Assembly: GCA_904387375.1 (NCBI GenBank)
Contig: CAJFLE010000003.1
Coordinates: 62,001-126,000 of the forward strand
Origin: Candidatus Protoclostridium gallicola
GTDB taxonomy: Bacteria > Bacillota > Clostridia > Christensenellales > Pumilibacteraceae
Direction: 5' to 3'
Length of the DNA: 64,000 nt
The notes under the pieces were generated by a model, which was not told the DNA's origin, ran no database searches, and was given only the letters and a program-made list of their open reading frames with translations. Made by a program: the position numbers and the translations under genes. Positions 36,501-43,863 of this stretch are shown here, one piece after another. Numbering within the stretch: the stretch's first letter is position 1; each line of letters opens with the position of its first letter.

Positions 36501-37371
36501 CCTCGGAAGTGCCGGCATAAGTATGCGTGACTCTTATGGTCGTATTTACGCGCGTGCCGTCGTAGTCGTCGCTAACCGTCGCGGTCGGAAGACTGATTTC
36601 GGTGTTGGTCGAAGACGAAGCCGGAACGCCGGAAATGCTCAGAGTGGGAGCGGCGCTGTCGGAGAAGTTGTTCTGTACCTGAGTGGTATACTCCTGCGTG
36701 TACAGGTTGTCCCCGTCGCCTACGTTCGCATAATACGTGAAGAAGTACATGCCTTCTGCGGCCGTGGTTACAGTCTGTCCGGCATCCGCTTCGAGCTGCG
36801 CTTTCGTGTAACGAGTAACGGTTCCGTTCGGTTCCGTTACGCGAACGAAAACCTTATCCGCACTGTCGGGATCGGGGAACCAGGTGTCGGTGTCCTCGTC
36901 GAGATAATACAGCGTTGCGGTGGGAAGAGTAAACGGCTCGCTGTCGGTGCCCCAATAGGTCGGGATTCCGGCGCCGTTGCCCTCGACCACGAGCTTATAC
37001 TCGTAGTCCATATATACTTCAACGTTATACGTATAGCCTGCATAATCGCCGTAGTCGCCCGTACCGGAATAGGAGTACGTTACTTCGTATATGCCTACCT
37101 GATTCGCGGTTACGTTTCCGTTCTCGTCGGGAGTTACGTATTCTCCGCCGGGATTCTTGACGGTAACGGTACCCGAACCTTGGGTTACGTTGAACGTTTC
37201 GCCGTACTTCACGCGGTTCGTAACGTTGGTCTTAACGACTTCCGACATTGTTTTGTCGGCGCTTTCAACCGCTGCGCGCACGATCTGCATATAAGCGCCT
37301 GCGAATACGAAGCCGACAAGCAGCGCCAGGGTCGCGGCAAGAGCGATTATCTTGCTTGCTATCTTTGACAT
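33520..37371 (-). CDS. Large membrane-anchored surface protein with Ig-like repeats
   Basis: 1283 residues. An N-terminal signal peptide (SKIASKIIALAATLALLVGF, about 1-35) precedes a long extracellular region that is rich in Asp, Thr, Ser, Tyr and Asn and nearly free of Cys. It contains repeated beta-sandwich units with recurring phrases such as DSTGRW, DNSGNSA, DSAGNTA and DDIGNTSY followed by a Tyr/Val strand, typical of bacterial Ig-like or HYR modules. The C-terminus has a single membrane helix (ITTLAVVLIVVGVLLIAG) and a short basic tail (RFRKRKG), with no LPXTG. It is probably an adhesin or surface scaffold. AAGGAG precedes the ATG; the promoter and terminator show a single-gene unit. 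Confidence 0.85.
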   Translation of the reverse strand: MSKIASKIIALAATLALLVGFVFAGAYMQIVRAAVESADKTMSEVVKTNVTNRVKYGETFNVTQGSGTVTVKNPGGEYVTPDENGNVTANQVGIYEVTYSYSGTGDYGDYAGYTYNVEVYMDYEYKLVVEGNGAGIPTYWGTDSEPFTLPTATLYYLDEDTDTWFPDPDSADKVFVRVTEPNGTVTRYTKAQLEADAGQTVTTAAEGMYFFTYYANVGDGDNLYTQEYTTQVQNNFSDSAAPTLSISGVPASSSTNTEISLPTATVSDDYDGTRVNTTIRVTHTYAGTSEAIDVAQAVVDQQTGYVVTDADPSTEAAEKYYLAAEGSDREEYAYDEDGNFLYTADPAAAVKAKFDNDSFMSFYPTESGTYSVSYQAMDSTGRWEESTRNQTVAYSYPITVSDTTAPVYYDMDESLIPSTWGRQTVYRLNPEISEDATDTTTRRLPVDTAVQFPIPVIYDNAVAEENLSVSFTLTDPSSRTVLSFNNIYATTHSTDNSYTLTSDNYAAGYQGRTYYFFRYWLTEGYTVNETTGQLTGNGLTEDSNAYSLIYYNPEAGDGQTLSKGFFEFSMWVRSGYLGQYTATYRARDNSGNSASRTYNITLQQSFEDLALPTVDFDQPDYFIFRNYETEQTIDNVSATDSNDARLDVQYYVLFNQTGTFDSYIDDDGKDGDALTLDINEVADTDKVELSASGTTTLTLETTGTGASKIYEIKVDDIHGNEQTVYLNNVDNEIYIALKATDSAGNTAYRVRGVKVLDGTNPDEVQESTYTPEFGDSTNTNAAVGQAGEEYNFGSFTIVYGDYDNRLYTGFELYVQRVQDDKGLQVNESPLDNVSFEYYYDTRDTVSGQIHVDNIRFTPSRAGTYMIVARGFHVSGASNVKMAFVQIDGSASNTNPSPTADISASMNYNVTYTLPTDYDVPAEWGDSGILRSISGGRCTVMGNEFTALQAVTYKFNDYVFEYDTAGNTSGNISNHLVKYAYTDGDSFAVSGKSLSSGIIASSQNSKHVGTQVSAVSDSETAVFRLLGVMPTYTPISTAEESVYVTLPNISASSVNGNATSLTVTITDQDGYEVAEVYDKDTPVSELPDALKTDGTSNLVGNMFAFEATKDGTYTVTYNATLNNQTVSTSYTIRAGKVTSPGFTAEIGYINDTLYTSDQTVEASVGDSFDFADIKVTDTSSSGYTYQKTLVNPDGDTLATITLPNRANDGSSYEFTTSGSYRVTYTVTDDIGNTSYVTYTINVTTSSSSISSDAITTLAVVLIVVGVLLIAGVIVWFIRFRKRKG

Positions 37372-37433
37372 TCTGGATTTCTCCTTGAGTTAATACTTGG
37401 TTTGTATGAATTTTACAAATTACAGCTTTAATA

Positions 37434-37462
37434 AGTATATATAATACCGCCGAAGTTGTCAA
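37434..37462 (-). promoter_or_regulatory. Sigma-A promoter of the surface-protein gene
   Basis: TTGACA, 17-nt spacer, TATACT on the minus strand. It gives an AT-rich leader of about 55 nt ending in AAGGAG. Confidence 0.8.
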
Positions 37463-37521
37463 ATAATTTCGGCCGAATGAGCGTGAAATTTCTTTAATAA
37501 TTTCGTTTTTTTACGCTCTTT

Positions 37522-38799
37522 TCAGGACAGAACGCGGATAAGGCTGACGACTTTGTTTGCGTCGTCGAGGTCTTCTATCTCGGCGACCGCTTTTTTCACG
37601 TCGCTCTCGCTGGACGGGTGCGTCAGGAAACTGATGGATGCGCCGCCGTCCTGTCCGCGCTGGAGCACGGTTTCTATGCTTACGCCGCAGCGCGCGAACA
37701 CGCCCGCAAGCGCTGCGAGCACGCCGGGAGCGTCCTTGACGGACACGGAAAGATAATATTTGCTTTCGAAATCGGTGCTTACGTTTATGCCGGGGGCAAC
37801 CTTGCCGTCGTTGACGAAGTCGGAATACAGCGGCTCGGAACGCTTTGCGGCGTACACCACGTCGCTGACGATGGCGCTGCCGGTGGGGCGCGCGCCCGCG
37901 CCGCGGCCGTAGAACATCAGGTCGTCGACGAAGTCGCCGTGCACGAACACGGCGTTGAAGCTGCCGCTTACGCCCGCGAGCGGATGACCGACGGGCACGA
38001 ATGTGGGATGCACGCGCACCTCCACCCTGTCGCCGCTGCGCTTGCCGATCGCAAGCAGTTTGATGACGTAGCCGAGCTCTCTGCCCGCTTTTATGTCCGC
38101 TTTGGTTATGTTCGTTATGCCCTCGCGGTATACGCAGGTATAAGGAATGCAGGTATGGAAAGCAAGCGACGAGAGTATGGACAGCTTATACGCCGCGTCG
38201 AAGCCCTCGACGTCCGCCGTCGGATTGAATTCCGCATAGCCGAGCTGCTGCGCTTCTTTGAGCGCGTCGGCGTAGCTCACGCCCTCGTCCGTCATTTTGG
38301 ACAGTATATAGTTGGTCGTGCCGTTGATTATACCGACGAGAGAGTCCACCTTATTGGCCTGCAGGCCTTCCTGCAAAGCGCGGATGATGGGCACGCCGCC
38401 CACGCAGGACGCTTCGAAGTACAGACCCGCGCCGCCCTTTTTCGCGGCGGCTTCGAGGTCGGGCCAGTGCTTGGACACGAGCTCCTTGTTTGCGGTCACT
38501 ACGCTCTTGCCCGCGCGCAGCACTTTTTCTATGAAAGTCTTGGCGGGTTCGACGCCGCCCATGGTTTCGACGACTATGGAAATATCCTTGTCCGCCGCTA
38601 TCTCGTCCACCGAGGACGCGGCTTTGCCGTCGGGTATGCCGAACGACCGTATGCGCTCGAGATTCTTGTCGAGCACTTTGGTAACCTCGAAATCGACGCC
38701 CTGGGTCTTTCTCAGGAAGTCGCGGTTCTTGGTGAGGATTTCGTAGGTGCCGCCGCCGACGGTGCCTATTCCCATTATGGCTACGTTGATCTTTTTCAT
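37522..38799 (-). CDS. hom: Homoserine dehydrogenase
   Basis: Reduces aspartate semialdehyde to homoserine (EC 1.1.1.3), the branch towards threonine and methionine that competes with DapA. It has 425 residues from the ATG preceded by AAGGAG; an ATG ten codons earlier overlaps coaX. The N-terminal Rossmann loop is VAIMGIGTVGGGTYE, the catalytic domain contains GIINGTTNYIL and ADVEGFDAAYKL, and the last 80 residues form an ACT domain (VSVKDAPGVLAALAGVF) for feedback control. It is last in the S component-coaX-hom operon. Confidence 0.95.
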   Translation of the reverse strand: MKKINVAIMGIGTVGGGTYEILTKNRDFLRKTQGVDFEVTKVLDKNLERIRSFGIPDGKAASSVDEIAADKDISIVVETMGGVEPAKTFIEKVLRAGKSVVTANKELVSKHWPDLEAAAKKGGAGLYFEASCVGGVPIIRALQEGLQANKVDSLVGIINGTTNYILSKMTDEGVSYADALKEAQQLGYAEFNPTADVEGFDAAYKLSILSSLAFHTCIPYTCVYREGITNITKADIKAGRELGYVIKLLAIGKRSGDRVEVRVHPTFVPVGHPLAGVSGSFNAVFVHGDFVDDLMFYGRGAGARPTGSAIVSDVVYAAKRSEPLYSDFVNDGKVAPGINVSTDFESKYYLSVSVKDAPGVLAALAGVFARCGVSIETVLQRGQDGGASISFLTHPSSESDVKKAVAEIEDLDDANKVVSLIRVLS

Positions 38800-38825
38800 T
38801 CGTCGCTCCTTGCCGGTCACGCAGT

Positions 38826-39602
38826 TCATGCGTTCGGGTTGTTGAGTTTATAAATTATGTTCAGACCGCGCAGAGTGAGAGTGCGGTCGAATATGTCGAT
38901 GATATTGCTGTTTTTCTTTATTATTTCGGACAGGCCGCCCGTCGCGATGACTTTGGCGTCGCCGTAGCCCGTTTCTTCCTTCATGAGGCGAACTATACGC
39001 TCTACCATACCGATATAACCCTGCATAAGGCCGGACTGCATGTTGCTTATCGTCGTTTTGCACACCACTTTGCGCGGCATTGTAAACTCTATATTCGGCA
39101 GCAGTTCGGCGGACGTGGCGAGCGCTTCCGCCGCGCTTTTGAGTCCGTGGCCTATCGCGCCGCCGAGAAACTCGCCCTTCTCGCTGATGACGTTAAACGT
39201 AGTCGCAGTGCCGCAGTCTATCGTTATGCACGGCCCGCCGTACGTGTAATATGCGGCGACGGAGTTGACTATCCTGTCCGCGCCCACTTCGCGCGGGTTG
39301 TCGTATTTTATGTTCAGCCCGGTTTTGATGCCCGACCCCACTATTATGGGGCGCACTCCTATATAATAGTCGCAGGCATGCTCGAACGTATAGTTAAGCC
39401 CCGGTTTTACGGAGGACATGACAGCGCCGGTTATGCCCGAAATATTTATATTCTTGGACGAAAGCTGCGAGAGTATGTCGAGGCCGTATTCGTCGCCCGT
39501 ACGCACCTGTACCGTGGACAGGCGGAAAGAATGGACGAGCTTGTCCCCGTCGAATACGCCTATCTTTATATTGGTATTCCCTATGTCTATTACGAGAAGC
39601 AT
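38826..39602 (-). CDS. coaX: Type III pantothenate kinase
   Basis: Phosphorylates pantothenate, the first step of CoA synthesis (EC 2.7.1.33); 258 residues. N-terminal IDIGNTNIKIGVFDG is the ATP-binding ASKHA loop, and GADRIVNSVAAY and CITIDCGTATTFNV are the two other family motifs. It begins 5 nt after the S-component stop and shares its promoter. Confidence 0.95.
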   Translation of the reverse strand: MLLVIDIGNTNIKIGVFDGDKLVHSFRLSTVQVRTGDEYGLDILSQLSSKNINISGITGAVMSSVKPGLNYTFEHACDYYIGVRPIIVGSGIKTGLNIKYDNPREVGADRIVNSVAAYYTYGGPCITIDCGTATTFNVISEKGEFLGGAIGHGLKSAAEALATSAELLPNIEFTMPRKVVCKTTISNMQSGLMQGYIGMVERIVRLMKEETGYGDAKVIATGGLSEIIKKNSNIIDIFDRTLTLRGLNIIYKLNNPNA

Positions 39603-39607
39603 CTATA

Positions 39608-40510
39608 TTATTTTTCCGTTTCTTCGTTTTCTTCTTTATTTTCTTTTATATTTTCCGCCGCAACGGCCTGTCCGGAGAGAGCTGCGGAAGCCGGCGCGGG
39701 CGCTTTCGCCGCTTTGACGCGGGGTCTTCCGTCTGTTCCCAGCCGCAGTCCGCGGCGCACTCCGAGCACGACCACGGGCGACAGCAGCGTCGTCACGAGC
39801 AGTTCGGGCAGGAAGTTGATCACCGTAAGCGCGGCGTATACGTCGGCGAGAGTGGAATACTGATCGCCGAACAGAAACATCATCGGCAGAACGAGCGCGG
39901 TATTGGAAATGGCCGTAAACGCCGCCCCGATGCCGAGCGCGAAATGCTCCATTCCCCTTTCTCCGACGCCCTTTTTCGCGGCAATGCAGGCGGGAACGAA
40001 GCCCGCTATAAGCAGGAAGGCGAGCACGAAGCCGCAGAGGCCGAGAAAGAACACGGCGCCTTCCGACGAGCCGAACACGAGGAACAGCACGAGCCCGGTT
40101 ATGTCGGCCGCAAGCAGAGCTATCGGCACGGCTACATGCAGACGGATACGCGACGCGAGCGAAACGTATCCGCGCGCGGCGATACGCGCAAGTCTGTACG
40201 CGCCGAAGCCGATTATTCCGACGAACAGGCGCGGCGCTACGGACACAATCGGGTTCTGGAATATGAGGCTGGGAAAGATGAACGCCATGACCAGCGAAAC
40301 GACGCCCATGATTGCGCCGGACGCGGCCGCATAAATTATGTTATTATACAGCAGCGCGCAGGTCACAACGGCGACGAGCGAGCATACGGCCAGCGACGCG
40401 CCGCCCACAAAAACAAGGCCGAACGAATAAAGCTTGTCTATCAGCGTTGCGGCGGCTATAACCGCGGCCATAACCGCGAGCATCGCGACGTTACGGGTTC
40501 TGTTATTCAT
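39608..40510 (-). CDS. ECF transporter S component, probably for pantothenate
   Basis: 300 residues from the ATG preceded by AAAGGAG; the 32 codons before it are leader. About six hydrophobic segments span residues 5-240, beginning NVAMLAVMAAVIAAATLI, as in S components; the last 60 residues are an Ala/Lys/Glu-rich cytoplasmic tail. Direct linkage to coaX suggests pantothenate uptake (PanT-like), with energising EcfAA'T encoded elsewhere. Substrate is inferred from context only. Confidence 0.75.
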   Translation of the reverse strand: MNNRTRNVAMLAVMAAVIAAATLIDKLYSFGLVFVGGASLAVCSLVAVVTCALLYNNIIYAAASGAIMGVVSLVMAFIFPSLIFQNPIVSVAPRLFVGIIGFGAYRLARIAARGYVSLASRIRLHVAVPIALLAADITGLVLFLVFGSSEGAVFFLGLCGFVLAFLLIAGFVPACIAAKKGVGERGMEHFALGIGAAFTAISNTALVLPMMFLFGDQYSTLADVYAALTVINFLPELLVTTLLSPVVVLGVRRGLRLGTDGRPRVKAAKAPAPASAALSGQAVAAENIKENKEENEETEK

Positions 40511-40627
40511 GATTGGCTCCTTTGTCGGATCCGCAGAGGGTATCCGCACGGAATTTAAGTAAATATTTCCGGTCGCGCGCCCGCAAACGGACTGCGCGCC
40601 TTTCACCCGTATGGGTGCACTTGTGCA
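40511..40627 (-). promoter_or_regulatory. Structured leader of the S component-coaX-hom operon
   Basis: The predicted transcript has about 110 nt before the ATG, with several possible hairpins (CACCC/GGGTG, GCGCGC/GCGCGC, an AT-rich GGAA..TTCC stem, and GGAT/ATCC). It does not match a riboswitch class that I recognise, and no terminator is evident inside it. Confidence 0.35.
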
Positions 40628-40655
40628 TTATATCATTTCGCAAAGCAAAAATCAA
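40628..40655 (-). promoter_or_regulatory. Sigma-A promoter of the S component-coaX-hom operon
   Basis: TTGATT, 17-nt spacer, TATAAT on the minus strand. Confidence 0.8.
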
Positions 40656-40676
40656 GGATTTTATAAGCTCTCGTGC

Positions 40677-40710
40677 GAAAAACGGTCCCGCAGCACCCGG
40701 CCGCGGGACC
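40677..40710 (-). terminator. Terminator after the cysteine-rich small gene
   Basis: GGTCCCGC pairs with GCGGGACC around an 11-nt loop and is followed by GTTTTTC on the minus strand, about 50 nt past the stop. Confidence 0.85.
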
Positions 40711-40763
40711 CGACAGTTCGCTTCGGTACCCTTTCGCATGCGTTTTTCTTATGTACCCGAAGA

Positions 40764-40955
40764 TTATTTGCAGCAGCAGTCGTGATTGCAGCCGCCGCAG
40801 CAGGACATCAGGAGCCAGAGCATTATAAGGTCGCAGCAGTCCACTTTCTTGTCGCAGCAGCATCCGCCCCCGCCGCAGCAGCACAGGAGCAATAATATCG
40901 TGCAGATATCGCAGCCCCCGCCGCAGCAGCATCCGCAGCCGTTCTGGTTGAACAT
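40764..40955 (-). CDS. Very cysteine-rich 63-residue protein
   Basis: Twenty of 63 residues are Cys, in clusters CGCCC, CCC, CCC, CC, CC and CCC, separated by Gly runs and two hydrophobic stretches (ICTILLLL and LIMLWLLMS). The ATG at 40955 has a perfect AGGAGGAG ribosome site, and a terminator follows, so it is a real single-gene unit despite its odd composition. Similar clostridial proteins carry the database name chorion-class high-cysteine protein; no function is known to me. Metal binding, disulphide-linked surface assembly, or a membrane-associated role are all possible. It is not a metallothionein of a familiar type because of the hydrophobic segments. Confidence 0.8.
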   Translation of the reverse strand: MFNQNGCGCCCGGGCDICTILLLLCCCGGGGCCCDKKVDCCDLIMLWLLMSCCGGCNHDCCCK

Positions 40956-41130
40956 GGTTTTTCTCCTCCTTTTTCGTTTTTCGGATATGCTACCGCTTCG
41001 GCGGAGCGGCGCGCGCGTCCGCCGCCCCGCCTGCGGTTTTCTCCTCATTGGTGCACCCGAGCGGTTGTCTTTTGAATGAGGATATCCTACTTCATAGTAT
41101 TTGTCTCGCGCGCTTTGTGTTACACTTTAC

Positions 41131-41159
41131 TTGACAAAAAGCCGGGCGTAATGTAAACT
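41131..41159 (+). promoter_or_regulatory. Sigma-A promoter of glyQS
   Basis: TTGACA, 17-nt spacer, TAAACT, about 25 nt before the ATG. The short leader leaves no room for a T-box. Confidence 0.8.
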
Positions 41160-41183
41160 ATAACGGTCAAGGAGATTTATATA

Positions 41184-42554
41184 ATGAAAGCAACTATGGA
41201 CAAGCTCGTCAACCTCTGCAAAGGCCGCGGAATCATCTTCCCCGGCAGCGAGATTTACGGAGGCATGGGCAATACGTGGGATTACGGTCCCGTGGGAGTG
41301 GAAATCAAGAACAACATCAAGCGCGCATGGTGGAAACGCTTCGTGCAGGAGAGCGACAACTCTTTCGGCGTGGACGCAGCCATACTCATGAACAGCCGCG
41401 TCTGGGAAGCGAGCGGACACACGACGTCGTTCACCGACCCCAAAATGGACTGCCGCAACTGCAAGACGCGCCACCGCGCCGACAACCTCATCGAGGCGCA
41501 CTCCAAGGGCAAGGTCAATCCCGACACGATGACCAACGAGGAGATGGAAGCGTACATAAAGGAACATCACGTCGTCTGCCCCAAGTGCGGCAAAAGCGAC
41601 TTCACGCCCATCCGCACGTTCAACCTCATGTTCGAAACCACGCGCGGCGTGACCGAAGAGGGTCAGAACGTCGTCTATCTCCGCCCCGAAACGGCGCAGG
41701 GCGAGTTCGTCAACTTCCTCAACGTACAGCGCACGACGCGCGCCAAGGTGCCTTTCGGCATCGGGCAGATAGGCAAGGCGTTCCGCAACGAGATCACGCC
41801 GGGCAACTTCATCTTCCGCACCATTGAGTTCGAGCAGATGGAGCACCAGTGGTTCTGCAAGGAAGGCACGGACACGCAGTATTACGAGGAGTTCAAGCAG
41901 AAAGCGTGGAATTTCCTCGTCGACCTCGGTTTCGACCCCGAGCACCTCAGGTTCAAAGATCACGACAAGCTCGCGCACTATGCAAAGAGCGCGTGCGACA
42001 TACAGTATCTGTTCCCCATCGGCTGGAGCGAGCTGAACGGCATACACAACCGCACGGACTACGACCTCTCCCGCCACGCGCAGTTCTCGGGCAAGGCGAT
42101 GGAATACCTCGACCCCGCAACGGGCGAAAAATTCGTGCCCTACGTCATCGAATACTCCATCGGCGCGGACAGACTCATGCTCGCGGTGCTCACAGAAGCG
42201 TACGACGAAGAGACGCTGGAAGGCGGCGACACGCGCGTGGTCATGCACTTCCACCCCGCAATCGCCGCGTATAAGGCCGCGGTGCTGCCGCTGCAGAAGA
42301 ACCTCGGCGAAAAGGCGCGCGAGATATACCGCAGGCTGACGAAGTCGTTCATGTGCACGTACGACGAGGCCGGTTCCATCGGCAAGCGCTACCGCCGTCA
42401 GGACGAGATCGGCACGCCGTTCTGCGTCACGGTGGACTTCGACACGTTAAACGACGGAACGGTGACCGTGCGCGACCGCGACACCATGCAGCAGATAAGA
42501 ATCCCCGCCGAACAGCTGGAAAGCTATATAGGCGAGAAAATTAAATTCAACTGA
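41184..42554 (+). CDS. glyQS: Glycyl-tRNA synthetase (single-chain type)
   Basis: Charges tRNA-Gly (EC 6.1.1.14); 456 residues, class II, the homodimeric form rather than the alpha/beta GlyQ-GlyS type. CKGRGIIFPGSEIYGG opens the catalytic core; RPETAQG is the class II motif 2 region and GADRLMLAVL motif 3. Two CxxC pairs (CRNC near residue 93 and CPKC near 133) may bind zinc. The C-terminal anticodon-binding domain follows. AAGGAG precedes the ATG. Confidence 0.96.
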   Translation: MKATMDKLVNLCKGRGIIFPGSEIYGGMGNTWDYGPVGVEIKNNIKRAWWKRFVQESDNSFGVDAAILMNSRVWEASGHTTSFTDPKMDCRNCKTRHRADNLIEAHSKGKVNPDTMTNEEMEAYIKEHHVVCPKCGKSDFTPIRTFNLMFETTRGVTEEGQNVVYLRPETAQGEFVNFLNVQRTTRAKVPFGIGQIGKAFRNEITPGNFIFRTIEFEQMEHQWFCKEGTDTQYYEEFKQKAWNFLVDLGFDPEHLRFKDHDKLAHYAKSACDIQYLFPIGWSELNGIHNRTDYDLSRHAQFSGKAMEYLDPATGEKFVPYVIEYSIGADRLMLAVLTEAYDEETLEGGDTRVVMHFHPAIAAYKAAVLPLQKNLGEKAREIYRRLTKSFMCTYDEAGSIGKRYRRQDEIGTPFCVTVDFDTLNDGTVTVRDRDTMQQIRIPAEQLESYIGEKIKFN

Positions 42555-42575
42555 CTCGGTTGCAAACAACAAGTT

Positions 42576-42604
42576 AAGGCGCGGCATGAAAGCCGCGCCT
42601 TTTG
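42576..42604 (+). terminator. Terminator after glyQS
   Basis: AAGGCGCGGC, loop, GCCGCGCCTTTT, 21 nt past the stop; it separates glyQS from the converging fic gene. Confidence 0.9.
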
Positions 42605-42607
42605 AAA

Positions 42608-43657
42608 TTAAATTTTATCGGTTTTTACATAATATGTCGCACGGCTTGCGCCACGCTTTTCTATAAGGCCTTCCTTAGCAAGTTTTTTAAGCGAACTTTC
42701 CACCGAACTGTTGCTGAGCGACGGACACATGGCAACGATATCCATTTTGGTAAACCTGCCGATTTTGACGGCAACCGCTTTTCCGACCATATCGAGCGCG
42801 GAATCGCTTTCGCTTATAAGTTCCATTCTGTCTTCAAAATCTCTGTATGCCGCAATAATCGTGCCGAGCAAATACTTGATAAAAGGAACCGCGTCTTCGT
42901 TGCCTTCATCCCAACCTGCCTGCGCTTTTTCCAACGCGTCGTAATAAGCGTATTTATTCCGCGCAATTTCAGATTCGAGCGAAATATACTTACCGACCAT
43001 ATAACCGTTTCTGTATAAAAGCAATGTCGTAAGTAAACGGCTCATTCTGCCGTTACCGTCCGAAAACGGATGTATACACAAAAAATCATGAATAAAAACA
43101 GGGATTAGTATTAGCGGGGCAACTTCGCACTTGGAAACGGCTATATTAAACTCGCTGCATATCTTATCTATTGCTTCGGGTGTTTCGTAAGGTGCGGGAG
43201 GAGTAAAGAGTATTCTTTCTTTTCCGTTTTCGGTTAAAGTAATATAATTCTGCACGTTCTTGAATTTTCCGCCTATGCTCTTTTCCGAATGACTGTACAA
43301 AATCTTATGAAGCTGCAGAATATAGTTTGCGGTCAGAGGAATATACTCGAAATTTTCGTGAATAACGTTAAGGACGTCTCTGTAACCCGCAATTTCTTCT
43401 TCATCACGATTTTTAGGCATAGTCTTGTCCGTCAGGAGTTGTTTCAATCTCGTGTCGGTTGTTCTTATGCCTTCAATGTCATTTGACGATTCCGTACTTT
43501 GCACCTTGGCGATTTCTACAAGTTTATCGAGTTTTGCGGGTTGCTGCTTTAAGTAAAGCTCCTGTTTTCCTTTTGCTTCGTGAATAGCCGTAAGATAACC
43601 GATTATTTCCGAATCCCATTTTAAATCTTTCAGTAAAGAATAATTAAAATCTCTCAT
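42608..43657 (-). CDS. Fic-family protein (probable AMP transferase) with winged-helix C-terminus
   Basis: 349 residues. The core motif HPFSDGNGRMSR (196-207) is complete, so nucleotidyl transfer, usually AMPylation, is expected. An N-terminal inhibitory motif of the [ST]xxxE[GN] type is present (Ser58, Glu62, Gly63 in SNDIEG), which marks the self-inhibited class with the motif in the same chain. The last 70 residues form a winged helix (MDIVAMCPSLSNSSVESSLKKL in parts), suggesting DNA binding and autoregulation. Base composition is clearly more AT-rich than the neighbours, a sign of transfer. It has its own promoter with repeated operator-like sites. Confidence 0.92.
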   Translation of the reverse strand: MRDFNYSLLKDLKWDSEIIGYLTAIHEAKGKQELYLKQQPAKLDKLVEIAKVQSTESSNDIEGIRTTDTRLKQLLTDKTMPKNRDEEEIAGYRDVLNVIHENFEYIPLTANYILQLHKILYSHSEKSIGGKFKNVQNYITLTENGKERILFTPPAPYETPEAIDKICSEFNIAVSKCEVAPLILIPVFIHDFLCIHPFSDGNGRMSRLLTTLLLYRNGYMVGKYISLESEIARNKYAYYDALEKAQAGWDEGNEDAVPFIKYLLGTIIAAYRDFEDRMELISESDSALDMVGKAVAVKIGRFTKMDIVAMCPSLSNSSVESSLKKLAKEGLIEKRGASRATYYVKTDKI

Positions 43658-43690
43658 TATATACGCCTCTTCATTTTCTTTTTCTCACAA

Positions 43691-43779
43691 ATTATAATTC
43701 TTTTTACGAGAAAAGTCAATGGGTATATGTGCAAAAACAAAAGTTTCTCGTAATTTATGTTATTTTTTACGAGAAACTT
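43691..43779 (-). promoter_or_regulatory. fic promoter with three TTTCTCGTAA operator-like repeats
   Basis: On the minus strand TTGACT, 17-nt spacer and TATAAT form the promoter (43691-43719). The 10-mer TTTCTCGTAA lies exactly inside the spacer (43704-43713). Two further copies form a perfect 13-bp inverted repeat (AAGTTTCTCGTAA at 43741-43753, its complement at 43767-43779). This arrangement looks like a multi-site repressor operator. Confidence 0.8.
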
Positions 43780-43802
43780 GTCTTAAAGCATTCAGAGAAC
43801 AG

Positions 43803-43835
43803 AAAAAGAACCCGGATTTTTTACGTCCGAGTTCC
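43803..43835 (-). terminator. Terminator after dapB
   Basis: GAACTCGGA pairs with TCCGGGTTC and is followed by TTTTTCT on the minus strand, about 30 nt past the dapB stop. Confidence 0.85.
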
Positions 43836-43863
43836 TGTTTTCCAGGAGTTTTCGTTTTACGCT

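Noticed and set aside
37480..37521. Terminator after hom
   Set aside because: Only a weak six-pair outer stem with an AT-rich interior is visible and no T run follows on the minus strand; not annotated.
41101..41183. T-box ahead of glyQS
   Set aside because: The promoter is about 25 nt from the start codon, leaving no room for a T-box leader.
42608..43657. Fic toxin-antitoxin pair
   Set aside because: No small antitoxin gene is adjacent, and the inhibitory SxxxEG motif lies inside the same protein, so it is a self-inhibited single-gene Fic.
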